DNA from: Chitinophagaceae bacterium | Lineage (GTDB): Bacteria; Bacteroidota; Bacteroidia; Chitinophagales; Chitinophagaceae | Assembly (NCBI GenBank): GCA_024508725.1 | Contig: JANINS010000002.1 | Span: 1 to 64,000 of the forward strand | Direction: 5' to 3' | DNA: 64,000 bases | Shown: piece by piece, positions 9,937 through 21,300 of the stretch | Layout of the letters: every line of letters begins with the position of its first letter | Position numbering within the stretch: the first letter of the stretch is position 1 | Position numbers and translations under genes: made by a program | The notes under the pieces: model-generated | Database searches by the model: none | What the model was told of the DNA's origin: nothing | Seen by the model: the letters and a program-made list of their open reading frames with translations, nothing else

Positions 9937-12900
9937 ATGAAACGATTGCTACTCTTGCTGGGTTGCTTCCTGCTATGCCCGGCACTGCTCTTCGCACAGA
10001 AAGGAAGGATCGTCACCGGTACGATCAGCTCAGCACAAAACACCGCACTCGAAAATGTTACCGTTTCAGAAAAAGGAACAACCAATGCCGTTGTTGCCGA
10101 TGTAAACGGGAAATTTTCTATCAAGCTCACTACCGACAAAAGCGTGTTGGTATTCTCTTTTGTTGGCTATGCTACCAAAGAAGTTGCTGTAGGTGATGCA
10201 ACAACCCTTAACGTAAAACTGGATAACGATAAAGGAGACTTGGAAGGAGTGGTTGTAACAGCTTTGGGCATCAGCCGTAAAGAAAGATCGCTGGGCTATG
10301 CAACACAGGCAGTGAAAGGTGAAAATCTCACAATGACCAAAGAACAGAATGTACTGGGATCACTTGCAGGAAAAATAGCCGGTGTACAGGTAGTTGGTGC
10401 TTCAGGTGCCAGCATGGGAGGAACGCAGAAGATCAAAATACGTGGTGTGAACTCCATCAACGGTTCTGGTGAACCTTTGATCGTAGTTGATGGAACACCG
10501 ATCTCCAATGCAAATTTCGCCGGAAGAAATGGTGGTGATTTTGGTAACCTGGGGCAGGACGTCAACCCGGAAGACATTGAAACCATCAACGTACTAAAAG
10601 GTCCTGCAGCTTCTGCTTTATACGGTATTCGTGGTCAGTACGGTGTGATCATGATCACTACAAAAAAAGGAAACAGGAGAGGAAAGAACTTAAATGTTCA
10701 ATTGAACAGTGCTTATTCTATTGAACGTGTGGGCAACTTTATTCCATTGCAGGATGTATATGGTGGTGGCTCCAGTCAAACCTGGAGAACCCTGGCCAAT
10801 GGCGATAAGTATGTTGATATGTCTGTTGATGAAAGCTGGGGACCTAAAATGGATGGTACACTCGCAAGATCTGTTTTTAGTTTCTATCCGCAGGATGCTG
10901 AATATGGAAAGCTCACACCTTTTGTTCCTCAGCCCGATAATGTAAAAGACTTTTTTGAAACAGGTTCTACGTTAAATAATGGTATCACCTTAACGGGTGG
11001 TAGTACCAATCATAATTTCCGAATCAGCTTTAACGATACCCGTATCAAAGGTGTAGAACCCAACACCTGGTTACGTAGAAACAATCTTGGATTAAGTGCT
11101 TCATTCGATCTTACCAGCAAACTGGTGTTTACATCTAACATAAATGTTGCGTATAACAAAGGGCAGCGTCCATCACAAGGTTATGATGGAGGTTCACGTT
11201 ACCTCGTTCAGTGGTTCCAGCGAAACATTGATATCAATCGTTTGAAAGACTACAAATATGCCGATGGAACTTTCAAACAATGGAACCTCAACAGGCCAAC
11301 TGCAGCAGGCGTAATGAACAGTTACAAAGCCTTGTATTGGAACAATCCATATTTCGAAGCTTACGAGAACCTGAACAATGACAATCGCAGTCGTTTCTTT
11401 GGTGATGTAGGGTTAACATACATGTTCACACGGTCATTTAAAGTAAGTGGTTTTGCAAGAGGTGATATGTTCACCCAGAACATAGAAGACAGGGAAGCTT
11501 TTGGTGGAAGATATGTGCCGGCTTATGCAACAGGCAAATACGAGAATCGTGAAATGAACTACGAACTGCTTGCAGAATATAACAAGACCTGGCAGGACGT
11601 TAGCCTGAATATTACAGGAGGTGGTAACCTCTATTCACGTCGTTATAATGAATTATACATGGCTACCAAAGGAGGTTTATCAAGCCCGGGATTTTATAAC
11701 ATCGCTGCTTCTATAGACAGGCCAACCGTTTCGAATTACCTGCTTACAAAACAGATCAAAAGTTTGTATGCAATGGCTTCATTCGGTTATAAGGATACAT
11801 ATTTCTTAGATGCAACGTTGAGAAATGATAATTCCTCAACATTACCTGTGAAAAACAACTCTTACTGGTATCCTTCTCTTTCAGGAAGCTTTGTATTTAG
11901 CGAAATGTTAGACTGGAAAGCGTTGTCTTTTGGTAAAGTGCGTTTGAGTTATGCGAAAGCTGGATCAGACCTTAGTCCATATCAAACTTCGCAGGTATTT
12001 GGAGTTGGCGGCGTGTATGGTACAACGAATACACTGTTTGTTCCTGACAGACTTAACAACCCTGATATCGAACCTTCATTTGCCAATTCATTTGAAGCTG
12101 GCCTCGATCTCAGATTTTTCAAAAACCGGTTAGGAATTGATTTCACATACTATGTTCAGAACAATAAGAACCAGATATTGAACCTGGATGTTTCAGGAAC
12201 AAGTGGTGTAACATCTACCGTGATCAATGCAGGTCATATCCAAAACAAAGGTTTTGAAATAAGCCTCACAGGAACACCAATACAAAGCAGGAACCTCGTC
12301 TGGAATATTGCATTGAATATTGCACGTAACCAGGGTATGGTTAAAGAATTATATCCCGGAACAAATGTGTATGCATTAGATGTGAACACGTATTCTGGTG
12401 TTTCAGCGTATCTCAATTCATACGTAGGAAAACCCTTCGGCAGCTTAATAGGTAAAGCCTACCAGAGAGATGCTGCAACAGGTATGATATTGTTGGGAGC
12501 GAACAACATGCCTTTATATACCAATGCCGATTATGACTTTGGCTCTGTTGTACCTGATTATACCGGTGGTTTAAGAAACAATTTCAAATACAAAAATTTC
12601 GATCTTGGTGTGATGATGGATTACCAGTTTGGCGGCAAGTTTTTCAGCTGGTCTAAAATGATGGCTGTAAAAACCGGCATGGCTGAAGAAACTGCAGCAA
12701 TGAACGACAGGGGTAAGAATGTAAGAGATGATCCTGCAAGTGGAGGTGGTGTAAAAGTTACCGGTGTATTAGCATCCACCAAACAAGTGGTAACAGCTTA
12801 TGTAGATGCCAGAACGTATTACAGAACAACCTTGGGAACACATGTATATGAAGAGTGGTTATACAATGCTTCATATATCAAACTAAGAGAAGTAAGGCTT

Positions 12901-13116
12901 GGCTACAGCTTTGGAAATAAGATCATGTCAAAACTTCCATTTAAATCTATGAACCTCGCTTTCATTGCACGTAATCCGGCAATGATCTGGCAGAAAGCAC
13001 CAAAAGGTTTAGATCCTTCAGAACTATCTGCAGGTAGTAATTCCATTAGTTGGTTAGAGACAGGCGGATTGAATACTGTTCGCTCATTTGGCGTTAACCT
13101 CAACATTAACTTCTAA
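9937..13116 (+). CDS. SusC/RagA-type TonB-dependent outer membrane transporter
   Basis: 1059 residues from the ATG at 9937; the frame extends two codons upstream to a TTG, but the signal peptide fits the ATG (cleavage after LFAQ). Order: carboxypeptidase-like regulatory domain (about 22-100, TGTISSAQNTALENV), plug domain (about 115-240, with the typical VLKGPAASALYGIRG segment), then a 22-strand barrel ending in the aromatic-terminal SFGVNLNINF. It would import a TonB-dependent nutrient ligand delivered by the SusD partner 9 bases downstream. No degradative enzyme is co-transcribed, so the substrate cannot be inferred. Confidence 0.93.
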   Translation: MKRLLLLLGCFLLCPALLFAQKGRIVTGTISSAQNTALENVTVSEKGTTNAVVADVNGKFSIKLTTDKSVLVFSFVGYATKEVAVGDATTLNVKLDNDKGDLEGVVVTALGISRKERSLGYATQAVKGENLTMTKEQNVLGSLAGKIAGVQVVGASGASMGGTQKIKIRGVNSINGSGEPLIVVDGTPISNANFAGRNGGDFGNLGQDVNPEDIETINVLKGPAASALYGIRGQYGVIMITTKKGNRRGKNLNVQLNSAYSIERVGNFIPLQDVYGGGSSQTWRTLANGDKYVDMSVDESWGPKMDGTLARSVFSFYPQDAEYGKLTPFVPQPDNVKDFFETGSTLNNGITLTGGSTNHNFRISFNDTRIKGVEPNTWLRRNNLGLSASFDLTSKLVFTSNINVAYNKGQRPSQGYDGGSRYLVQWFQRNIDINRLKDYKYADGTFKQWNLNRPTAAGVMNSYKALYWNNPYFEAYENLNNDNRSRFFGDVGLTYMFTRSFKVSGFARGDMFTQNIEDREAFGGRYVPAYATGKYENREMNYELLAEYNKTWQDVSLNITGGGNLYSRRYNELYMATKGGLSSPGFYNIAASIDRPTVSNYLLTKQIKSLYAMASFGYKDTYFLDATLRNDNSSTLPVKNNSYWYPSLSGSFVFSEMLDWKALSFGKVRLSYAKAGSDLSPYQTSQVFGVGGVYGTTNTLFVPDRLNNPDIEPSFANSFEAGLDLRFFKNRLGIDFTYYVQNNKNQILNLDVSGTSGVTSTVINAGHIQNKGFEISLTGTPIQSRNLVWNIALNIARNQGMVKELYPGTNVYALDVNTYSGVSAYLNSYVGKPFGSLIGKAYQRDAATGMILLGANNMPLYTNADYDFGSVVPDYTGGLRNNFKYKNFDLGVMMDYQFGGKFFSWSKMMAVKTGMAEETAAMNDRGKNVRDDPASGGGVKVTGVLASTKQVVTAYVDARTYYRTTLGTHVYEEWLYNASYIKLREVRLGYSFGNKIMSKLPFKSMNLAFIARNPAMIWQKAPKGLDPSELSAGSNSISWLETGGLNTVRSFGVNLNINF

Positions 13117-13125
13117 ACTGTAACA

Positions 13126-14526
13126 ATGAAACGTTTATCAATAATTACTATATCGATGTTGTTGCTGGTGAGCTGCACAAAGTTCCAGGACGACATCAAT
13201 GTAAATCCCAATCTTCCCAGCACAGCAAGTAATACTCAGTTGATCGCAAATGCAGAATTGTATCTTCCCGGGTTGAGCAGTTCACCACAAGGTGAATATT
13301 ATGCACAATATCTTGCAGAAACAGAATATCCAAATCTCTCTTTGTATAACCAGGTGAACTTTGGATTTTATGATCTGTATGCTGGTCCTTTAATGAATTT
13401 AGAAACTGTACTTACTTCCGGTAAGTATGATGGTAATGAAGGTCCGGTAGCCAACCAGATCGCTGTTGCTAAGATCCTTAAATCATATTTCTTCTGGCAT
13501 ATAACAGATCGATGGGGAGATGTACCGTATACAGATGCATTAAAAGGAAAAGGAAACTTCGCACCAAAATATGATAAGCAACAAGTGATCTACGACAGCC
13601 TTTTCAAAGCACTGGAAGATGCAAGTAATATGATCGTTACCGGTAACATATCGAATGATATTGTTTATGCAGGTGATATGACCAAATGGAAAAAGCTGGC
13701 CAATACCATTCGGATGCTGATGGCTTTACGGCTTTCTAAAATCGATCCTTCTAAAGGCAATACAGAGTTTAATAAAGCCATTGCAGCAGGAGTGATGACA
13801 TCAAATGCGGATAATCTTGTATTCAAACATTTACCCGATGCTTCCAATCAAAATTATTGGTATGGACAGGTGTTTGGATTGAACAGGTCATGGTGGGCTT
13901 TATCAAAAACACTGGTGGATAGAATGAAACCAACATCCGATCCTAGGCTTGCGACATATGGCGACAAATCAAAAAATACGAATGATTATGCAGGACTCAC
14001 TTTTGGAAATACTGCAGCCATCAATAAGGATAATTTTTCACTGATGGGAACATCTATCTGGAAGCAGGATGCTCAAATACATCTCGTAACGTATGCACAA
14101 TCTTTATTTGCCAAGGCTGAAGCAGCAAAATTAGGATGGATAACAGGTGGAGATGCAGCTGCGAAAACCAATTATGATCTTGCAATAGAACAATCCGTTC
14201 GTCAGTGGAATAATAATAACATTACAGGATTGGCTACAATGATGGCTCATCCAAATGTTGCATATGATCCTGCAACTGCTTTAAAACAAATTGCAGAGCA
14301 GCGTTACATTCATTTGTTTATGCATGGTTATGAAGCATGGGCCGAATGGAGGAGAACCGGTTTTCCAAATGATATGGTGAGTCCTGGTGGTAAAGCAGTG
14401 CCAAGAAGACAAGGTTATCCAACAGAAGAATCATTCAATAATACTACTAACTATAAACAGGCTGTGCAAACACAGTTTGGCGGACAGGATGATCTTTCAG
14501 GAAGGGTTTGGTGGGACAAGCCTTAA
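13126..14526 (+). CDS. SusD/RagB-family nutrient-binding lipoprotein (SusD-like 2 type)
   Basis: 466 residues with a lipoprotein signal (LLLVSC, Cys17). The sequence FFWHITDRWGDVPYTDAL and the C-terminal helix with HGYEAWAEWRRTGFP are typical of the SusD-like 2 subgroup, which is mostly made of TPR-like helices. It is a surface-exposed lid that binds ligand over its SusC barrel. It starts 9 bases after the SusC stop and is followed by a terminator, so the two form a closed two-gene operon. Several members of this subgroup occur away from glycosidases; a non-glycan ligand is possible. Confidence 0.9.
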   Translation: MKRLSIITISMLLLVSCTKFQDDINVNPNLPSTASNTQLIANAELYLPGLSSSPQGEYYAQYLAETEYPNLSLYNQVNFGFYDLYAGPLMNLETVLTSGKYDGNEGPVANQIAVAKILKSYFFWHITDRWGDVPYTDALKGKGNFAPKYDKQQVIYDSLFKALEDASNMIVTGNISNDIVYAGDMTKWKKLANTIRMLMALRLSKIDPSKGNTEFNKAIAAGVMTSNADNLVFKHLPDASNQNYWYGQVFGLNRSWWALSKTLVDRMKPTSDPRLATYGDKSKNTNDYAGLTFGNTAAINKDNFSLMGTSIWKQDAQIHLVTYAQSLFAKAEAAKLGWITGGDAAAKTNYDLAIEQSVRQWNNNNITGLATMMAHPNVAYDPATALKQIAEQRYIHLFMHGYEAWAEWRRTGFPNDMVSPGGKAVPRRQGYPTEESFNNTTNYKQAVQTQFGGQDDLSGRVWWDKP

Positions 14527-14552
14527 GCTTATTCATATGAAAGACCATAAAG

Positions 14553-14578
14553 GAGCTGCAGCAATGCGGCTCTTTTTT
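14553..14578 (+). terminator. Rho-independent terminator of the first susCD operon
   Basis: An 8-bp stem (gagctgca with tgcggctc, one G-T pair) around a GCAA tetraloop is followed by six T, 26 bases after the susD stop. Confidence 0.85.
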
Positions 14579-14638
14579 ATGAATGATATTATGTATCTCT
14601 TGTAAATCATCTTTAATCAAGAAATAAATCGGTAAATG

Positions 14639-14664
14639 AAAAAGGGCAGCCCGAAGCTGCCCTT
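14639..14664 (-). terminator. Rho-independent terminator of the minus-strand susCD-T9SS operon
   Basis: A 9-bp stem (aagggcagc with gctgccctt) with a 5-base loop gives a T run when read on the minus strand. It lies 22 bases after the stop of the T9SS protein gene that ends at 14686. Confidence 0.85.
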
Positions 14665-14685
14665 AATTATGATTGAATGTATAGA

Positions 14686-16665
14686 TTATTGGATCAACAC
14701 TGTTTGCTTCAATTGAGCTTCGGCACTTCTGATGATCAAAGTGTAAAGCCCAGGTTGAACATTTGATGGAAGTACAATCGATGAATTGAAATTGTTCTGC
14801 AATTGTCCAAGCGATCTGTTCATGATCTGCTGGCCGGCACTATTCACTAATATAAGTGTATATAAACCCTCGGTTGCAGGTGTAAAGCTTAAGTTGATCG
14901 TATTTCCTTTTACAGGATTAGGATATATTTCGAGTTGAGCAAGTTTGCCCGAAGAAACTTTAACTGCATTTGTGTAGATAACTTTTCCATCTGCATCAAT
15001 CGCTTTAATGCGATAGTAAGCAGGTCCGCTAACAGGCGTATTGTCGGTATAGCTATACGTTTTTTGATTGGAAGCGTTTACCTTTCCGATAGAAGTAAAT
15101 TCTCTTGCATTGAGCGATCTTTCAACAAGGTAGTTTGTGATTTTTTCCTCACCTGCAATTTCCCATTTCAGTTGTACAGCAGAAGAACGATCCAGGCCCG
15201 CAGTAAAAGAAATAAATCTTACCGGAAGCACACCCTGTCCGTTAAATACTGTTAATGCCTGTGAAGCACTTGCATAAGTAACAGCACCGGTAACTGCTTT
15301 GGAAAGAGTGATCGTATTATTTGTTGAAGATAAATTTACTACAACCGTATTTGCAGGAATTCCTGAACCGCTAACACTCATACCAATCTCAATACCTGTA
15401 AGATCAGAAATGTTTTTTACAAGGAAAGAATCAACGTTTAAATTACCTGTGATATTCACTGATGCGGGTGCTTTAGAAGAGGTAGTGGCAGATCCGCTGA
15501 TCGTGTAACCGGTTGCATTTAATCTACCGATGACTCTGTTGATACTATCAATCGTAATATTTTTTTGTAGTGTTAAAGTTGACGCATCACTTGTAATAAG
15601 ATCTGCTAAGATCACGGTGCCTGTTCCGCTAAGCGTTTGTGTACCTGATCCTGCAATTACTATCTTATTGCCTCTGTTAGGATCAGTATCAGGAACCTTA
15701 AAAGTTCCGTTCACAATGATGTTGCCATGAATAGGAGTAACTCCCGAAGTATTCGTTATGAAAGTTGCGCCACTTTCGATTTGAAGGTTGTCAATTCTTT
15801 GTAAACTTCCGTTTGAAGTAACGGTAGCATTATTCTCAACAATCACATCAGCATAAGATCTGCCGCCAAACATGTTTGCTGCAGGCGTTGCACGGAAATA
15901 AAATTTGCTACCTGGATTAAACTTCACAAGAAAACTTGTTGAGTTTGATCCAAATGGGCTCAGTCCTCCTTCGTAGTAATAGGATGATCCAGATTCGAAG
16001 ATAACACCCTCCGCTGCAGGAGTTGTTGAAGAACCAGTGGAGCCGAAAGGATAATATTGAGAGGCTGCAAGCACCTTTATGGAAGAACCTGATGCAAAAA
16101 CAAAAGCGCCTTTCATTCTTGAAATAAAGCGGTTCTGAGCAGTATTACCTGAAGTAGCCTCTTCAATAATAATATCACCATAGATCATTGCTGTTGCAGA
16201 TGTTGTAGCGGGAGGAGTATTATTATTGGCAGCATCGTTCGCAAGCACAATAGCTACATTACCTGTTGTTCCTTTTAAACGAAATATACAACCTGAAAAA
16301 ACTACGAAGTCATGTCCGCTAGGGTCATCTCCAATGGTTACTGTAGAAGTGCCGGAACTTGTTCTGGTAAGAGCTACATCAGCTCCATTCTGAAGTATCA
16401 GTCTACCCATACTTGTCGCAGTAACAGTTGCTACAACAGCTCCAGTAGTTGGTGTAGAACCTCCGATGTTTGTTCCATCAAAAATAAGAATGTCTGTTGC
16501 TTGTGAAGTGCTTCTTGAACTGCCGGAACCGTCAAGTTGTGTGTTCCAGTTTGAACTGCCGGTAAAACTGGCAGGACCAGCTCCTCCAACCCAATAATAC
16601 GTAGTTTGGGAAAAGCCAAGTTGAACAGCCACCAGGGCAATAAGTGTAAAGATCAATTTCTTCAT
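14686..16665 (-). CDS. Secreted T9SS cargo protein in the alginate susCD operon
   Basis: 659 residues with a Sec signal peptide (cleavage after LGFSQ). A repetitive beta-rich stretch (about 20-480) resembles the strand-turn patterns of autotransporter and filamentous surface proteins. A fibronectin-like piece follows (about 490-575; VRFISFTAGLDRSSAVQLKW), then a type A T9SS sorting domain (IYPNPVKGNTINL, GLYTLIIRS). No catalytic motif was seen. It sits 58 bases after susD in the position where SusE/SusF surface glycan-binding proteins are usually found. A glycan-binding role is inference from position. A hairpin separates it from susD. Confidence 0.8.
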   Translation of the reverse strand: MKKLIFTLIALVAVQLGFSQTTYYWVGGAGPASFTGSSNWNTQLDGSGSSRSTSQATDILIFDGTNIGGSTPTTGAVVATVTATSMGRLILQNGADVALTRTSSGTSTVTIGDDPSGHDFVVFSGCIFRLKGTTGNVAIVLANDAANNNTPPATTSATAMIYGDIIIEEATSGNTAQNRFISRMKGAFVFASGSSIKVLAASQYYPFGSTGSSTTPAAEGVIFESGSSYYYEGGLSPFGSNSTSFLVKFNPGSKFYFRATPAANMFGGRSYADVIVENNATVTSNGSLQRIDNLQIESGATFITNTSGVTPIHGNIIVNGTFKVPDTDPNRGNKIVIAGSGTQTLSGTGTVILADLITSDASTLTLQKNITIDSINRVIGRLNATGYTISGSATTSSKAPASVNITGNLNVDSFLVKNISDLTGIEIGMSVSGSGIPANTVVVNLSSTNNTITLSKAVTGAVTYASASQALTVFNGQGVLPVRFISFTAGLDRSSAVQLKWEIAGEEKITNYLVERSLNAREFTSIGKVNASNQKTYSYTDNTPVSGPAYYRIKAIDADGKVIYTNAVKVSSGKLAQLEIYPNPVKGNTINLSFTPATEGLYTLILVNSAGQQIMNRSLGQLQNNFNSSIVLPSNVQPGLYTLIIRSAEAQLKQTVLIQ

Positions 16666-16688
16666 ATGGTCTTTTTTTAAAAGTGAAT

Positions 16689-16714
16689 GAGCACCACTAC
16701 CATGAGTGGTGCTC
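16689..16714 (-). other. Intergenic hairpin between susD and the T9SS gene
   Basis: A perfect 10-bp inverted repeat (gagcaccact and agtggtgctc) with a 6-base loop lies in the 58-base spacer. No T run follows directly on either strand. It is more likely an RNA-stabilising or partial attenuation hairpin setting different levels of susCD and the downstream gene than a full terminator. Confidence 0.6.
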
Positions 16715-16723
16715 GTTAAATAT

Positions 16724-18319
16724 TTAATATCCGGGATTTTGTGTTATAACTATTTTGGTATTGGTGTCGATCTCTCTTTGAGGGATAGGTAACAATAATT
16801 TGTCTGTAGTGATGTATCCCTGTAATTCTGCAAGTGTTGGAGTAGGTGCAGCATAATCTCTGTAATGTACCTGGTACTCTTTTGCAAAATGTGCTCTGAT
16901 GGCATCTACAGCATTAATCGATGTCAATGTTGTTCCATATCTCACAAGATCGAACCACCTGTGATTCTCGTACGCTAATTCAATTCTTCTTTCATTCGAC
17001 AGTGTATCTTCAAACAGCTTCACACTGGTGATTCCAGCTGCATTGATCGAAGGTGCACCACTTCTTGTACGAACCTGGTTGATAAGATCAATACTTGTTG
17101 AAGAATTTCCCTGTGCTTCTGCAAGCATCAGCAACACATCAGCATAACGAAGAATCGGCCAGTCAGACTCACTATCCTGTGAAGTCATTGTTTGCGGATT
17201 AACCGTTGGATTCGGATTTGGGAAATACTTTCTTGGATATTGTTTGGTATTTGCACCTACTACATAACGTGCAGCATTGATGCCTTTGCGAACATCTCCT
17301 GTTTTCATTACTGAGTCCAGGTCTGCAGTAGGAGTGTTGTAACCTTGTCCATCGCCAGGAATAATTGCAGTACCACTGTTCAATGGCCCAAACCTGTTGG
17401 CAAACGGTGAACCCAAGCCCAAACCACCTGCTTTATATCGCACCGTAAAAAGAATTTCTGAATTCACCTCATTCGATGCTGCAAACACATTTGCATATGC
17501 ACTGCCTGCAGAACCAGGTGCTGTAACCAAAGCATAACCACTATTGTTTTTAACATCAGTAAGTACAGTGATCGCTTCTGCTTTTTTATTTAAGGTGAGG
17601 TAAACTTTTCCAAGCAAAGCTTTCGCCGTCCAACCGGTTACTCTTCCCAAATCAGCAGTTGGGATCTGGTTATACTTTAATGTATTCATCGATGCTGCTG
17701 CAAATTGAAGATCGGCTTGTACAAATTTGTAGATATCAGCAACAGAAGACCTGTTGATGTCTTTTGCTTCTTCCGGGGATATCGGTTTGTCTATCAGGAA
17801 AACACCGCCGAATAATCTTGCCAGGTTAAAGTAATGGTGAGCCCTGATGATCAAAGCTTCACCTGCTAATTGTTTACGATCAGCATCACTTATCGGAATA
17901 GCGATCGAAGAGAAACTGGTAGTACCTGTAGTTCTGTCGTAAACAACACCTAATTTCTGCAATACGATATTCGTATTCCTGATGTTGAAGTAAACAGCCT
18001 GCCAGTAATTGTATACCTGCGGATGTGTTGAATTGAGATAGAACATATCCAACTCATTCAGCTCACGGTTGGGAGCAGTTGAACTGTTGGGTACACCTTG
18101 TTTGGTATTGTCTGACCTGAGTTCGGTCAACATCCATTCAGAATTCATTGGAGCCTGCAGTCCATTGTAACATGCAGTAAGCCCCGACTTTACTTCGCTT
18201 ACATTGGAATAGAATGTCCCCGTGTTAATATATGATTCAGGATACAGATCGATTACCTTCTTACATCCTGAGAGTATTAATCCCGAAGCAAATGCGATAT
18301 ATATAAAAGCTTTTTTCAT
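16724..18319 (-). CDS. SusD/RagB-family glycan-binding lipoprotein
   Basis: 531 residues from the ATG at 18319, chosen because it begins directly with the lipoprotein signal (MKKAFIYIAF to SGC); an in-frame ATG at 18331 would add four residues. It has the classic SusD layout: an N-terminal helical region with FYSNVSEVKSGLTACYNGLQ-like start, TPR-like helices (GEALIIRAHHYFNLARLFG) and the C-terminal RagB part (NERRIELAYENHRWFDLVRYG). It should capture oligo-uronides at the cell surface for the SusC partner encoded 21 bases upstream. The alginate assignment comes from the neighbouring lyases. Confidence 0.92.
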   Translation of the reverse strand: MKKAFIYIAFASGLILSGCKKVIDLYPESYINTGTFYSNVSEVKSGLTACYNGLQAPMNSEWMLTELRSDNTKQGVPNSSTAPNRELNELDMFYLNSTHPQVYNYWQAVYFNIRNTNIVLQKLGVVYDRTTGTTSFSSIAIPISDADRKQLAGEALIIRAHHYFNLARLFGGVFLIDKPISPEEAKDINRSSVADIYKFVQADLQFAAASMNTLKYNQIPTADLGRVTGWTAKALLGKVYLTLNKKAEAITVLTDVKNNSGYALVTAPGSAGSAYANVFAASNEVNSEILFTVRYKAGGLGLGSPFANRFGPLNSGTAIIPGDGQGYNTPTADLDSVMKTGDVRKGINAARYVVGANTKQYPRKYFPNPNPTVNPQTMTSQDSESDWPILRYADVLLMLAEAQGNSSTSIDLINQVRTRSGAPSINAAGITSVKLFEDTLSNERRIELAYENHRWFDLVRYGTTLTSINAVDAIRAHFAKEYQVHYRDYAAPTPTLAELQGYITTDKLLLPIPQREIDTNTKIVITQNPGY

Positions 18320-18340
18320 TTTTGATTCCATTTAAAGGGA

Positions 18341-21300
18341 TTAGAAATTAACATCTAAGCCGATGAGCACTGTGGTTTGTAGTGGGAAACTTCCTCTCTG
18401 GTATCCGTCGATAAAAGGTGAAGCGTAGTTGCCGCTTGTTGATCTTGCTTCAGGATTGATACCTCTGTATCCATTTGCAAAATGCACATACAGGTTTTGA
18501 GCAGAGGCGTATAAACGAAGAGAAGAAAGCTTCAATGTCTTAGAAACTTTGTCGGGTAATCTGTATCCCAACACTACTTCACGCAATGCAAAGTAAGAAC
18601 CATCTTCAACATAGTAATCAGTAAGTAACTGATCAAATCCATTGGTGAAATATGGAGTTTTTCCATCTCCCGGATTTGCTGCACTTACCCAGCGGTTACC
18701 ATTGTTATACTTGCGGTTGTATTTTCTTGATTCATTATAAAATCCATCTCCATTAAATACATCTACATCCTGCACACCCTGGAACAGGATGCTAAGATCA
18801 AATGCTTTATAGCTAAAGCCGTTGTTCAAACCCCATGTGAATTTTGGAAAAGGATTGCCGATATCAGTACGATCGTTGATATCGATCTTGCCATCCTGGT
18901 TAATATCTACCAGCTTTAAACCTCCTGCCGTATAAAGTACAGCAGCATTCGATGTTCCCTGGTCTTTTGCTCTTGCTGCATCAGCATCGGCTTGCGATAA
19001 CCAAACACCATCTGTTTTATAACCCCAGAAGCGAATAGAAGAATAACCTACTTCGTTGATGTACACTTCATTTCTTTCGCCAGTATTTAAACGGAATTTC
19101 TCTCCACCAAAATCGATCAGTGTATTCTTGTTCGCTGCAAAATTTGCAGTAGTTGTCCATTTGAAATTTTTGTTCCTGATATTGGTACTGGTAACTTCCA
19201 CCTCGATACCCTTGTTCTGCACTTTACCTATATTAACCCAGCCTAAAGGAGAACCGGTAATGCCGGGTACTGCAGACAGTAATAAAAGTTTATCGGTTTT
19301 TGAATTATAATATTCAACGGATAATGAAATGGCATTTCTGAATAAAGAGATGTCTGTTCCATAGTTGAACTGGAAAGTACGTTCCCATGTTACATCTCTG
19401 TTGGCCGTGTTTTGTGCACTCAATCCAAAGCCAGGTGATGATGTTCCTGTACCTGAGCCAAATGAATATGGAGAAGTATTATACAACAGATCTAGCCATA
19501 TCCAGTTAGGAATTCTGTTGTTACCTGTTGCACCATAGCTGGCACGAAGTTTCCACGAGGTTAACCAATCGATATTCTTCATGAAATCTTCTTTGGTAAC
19601 GATCCAACCCAGAGATGCTGAAGGAAAATATCCCCACTTATGTCCAGGAGCAAACTTTGAACTTCCATCAGCTCTCAAACTTGCAGAAAACAGGTACCTA
19701 TCTTTATAAGCGTAAGTAACACGTGAAAGGTATGATATCATGCCTTCAGGCTCCGACAAAGTATAACTCGAATTAGCAGTGGCCTGTGCAATCAGCGAAG
19801 CGTTATTTAATGTTCTGATATTATCTGTAGGGAAACCTTGTCCTTCCAGCCTTGTATAATTGTCTCTTATTTTTTGAACAGTAAAACCTGCGAGAGCTGT
19901 AAGTGCATGGTTACCGAAGGTCTTATTATAGTTCAGTGTATTTTCAGATAAAAGATCGATATACATTCTGCTGGTAAATACTCCTTTGTTGATATCTCCC
20001 TGCCTGTTATTATTTGTTTCTGCAAAATCGCTTGTAGTAGTGTAAGCAACATAGGCACTCGCTAATGATTTAAAGTCGAGACCTTTCGCAAAGTTGATCG
20101 TTAGATCGGTGCTGGTTAACAAGCGATATTCATCCTGGAAAATATGCCTTGTTTCCATTACTGATTTAGGAGTGTTGTTACTGGAGCTGAAAGGATCTGT
20201 TGCAGCAGTAGCAGTGTAGTATGATCCATCTGGCATATATCCACTGTAAACACGTCCATTGAAGTGACCTACCTGAACCCAATCTCCCGGTCTTACATTA
20301 GACCACTGAGCTACCTGGTTTACAAATGCAGCAGTGCTGTCGTTATGTGTTGCAGGTAAGTATGATGGGAAACGAACGAAGTCAATATAACCTACTGCAG
20401 GTCTTTCCCTTTTAGCATAAGTAGGGTTTATATTCAGGCTGAATTTAACTTTCTTTCCAAGTTCAGTTTCTAATTTACCTCTTACACTGGCTTTTTGATA
20501 ATCACTGTGGTACATGATGCCTTCTTCTTTATTGTAGGCACCGGAAAGAAAATATCTTACAGATTTTGTTCCGCCGGAAACATTGGCCTGAACGTTCACC
20601 AGGTTAGCATAATCACGAAGACCTTCTTTTTGCCAGTCTGTTGGAATACCTTTCATGAGTGTATTCTCTAAAATATATTGAGCTCTTTCTTGTGCGGTAA
20701 CCCTGTTCTTTTGATTTGCAGGAACCGTAGGATCGTTTGCTCTTTGTGCAGCTTCATTAAATAATAGTGTAACATATTCAGACACGGTCATCATATCCTG
20801 TGTTTCGTATGCCTGGCGAATACCCGTAGATATTTTCAGTGCATATTTTGTTTTGTCTGATTTTCCACTCTTCGTTGTTACGATGATCACACCATTCGCA
20901 CCACGGCTACCATAGATGGCAGCAGAAGCGGCATCTTTTAAAACTTCGATTGATGCTACATCCGACATGTTTACAAAAGCAAGTCCATCGGGAACGATAT
21001 GACCATCCACTACTACCAGCGGATCTGCACTTGCATTGATCGAACTCAAACCTCTTACTCTTATCCTTGGAGCAGCACCGGCTTCTGAAGTAAGGTTCTG
21101 AATATTTACACCGGCAATTTTACCTTGCAATGCCTGGTCTAATCTTGTAAACGGCGTTTCATCAAGCCTGTCGTTGCTATACTTGGAAACAGCACCCGTT
21201 AGGTGAGATTTTTTTTGCGTACCATAACCGATCACTACCACATCATCCAGTGTGCTCCTGCTTTGATACATCACCACATCGATCACAGATTTGCTTCCGA

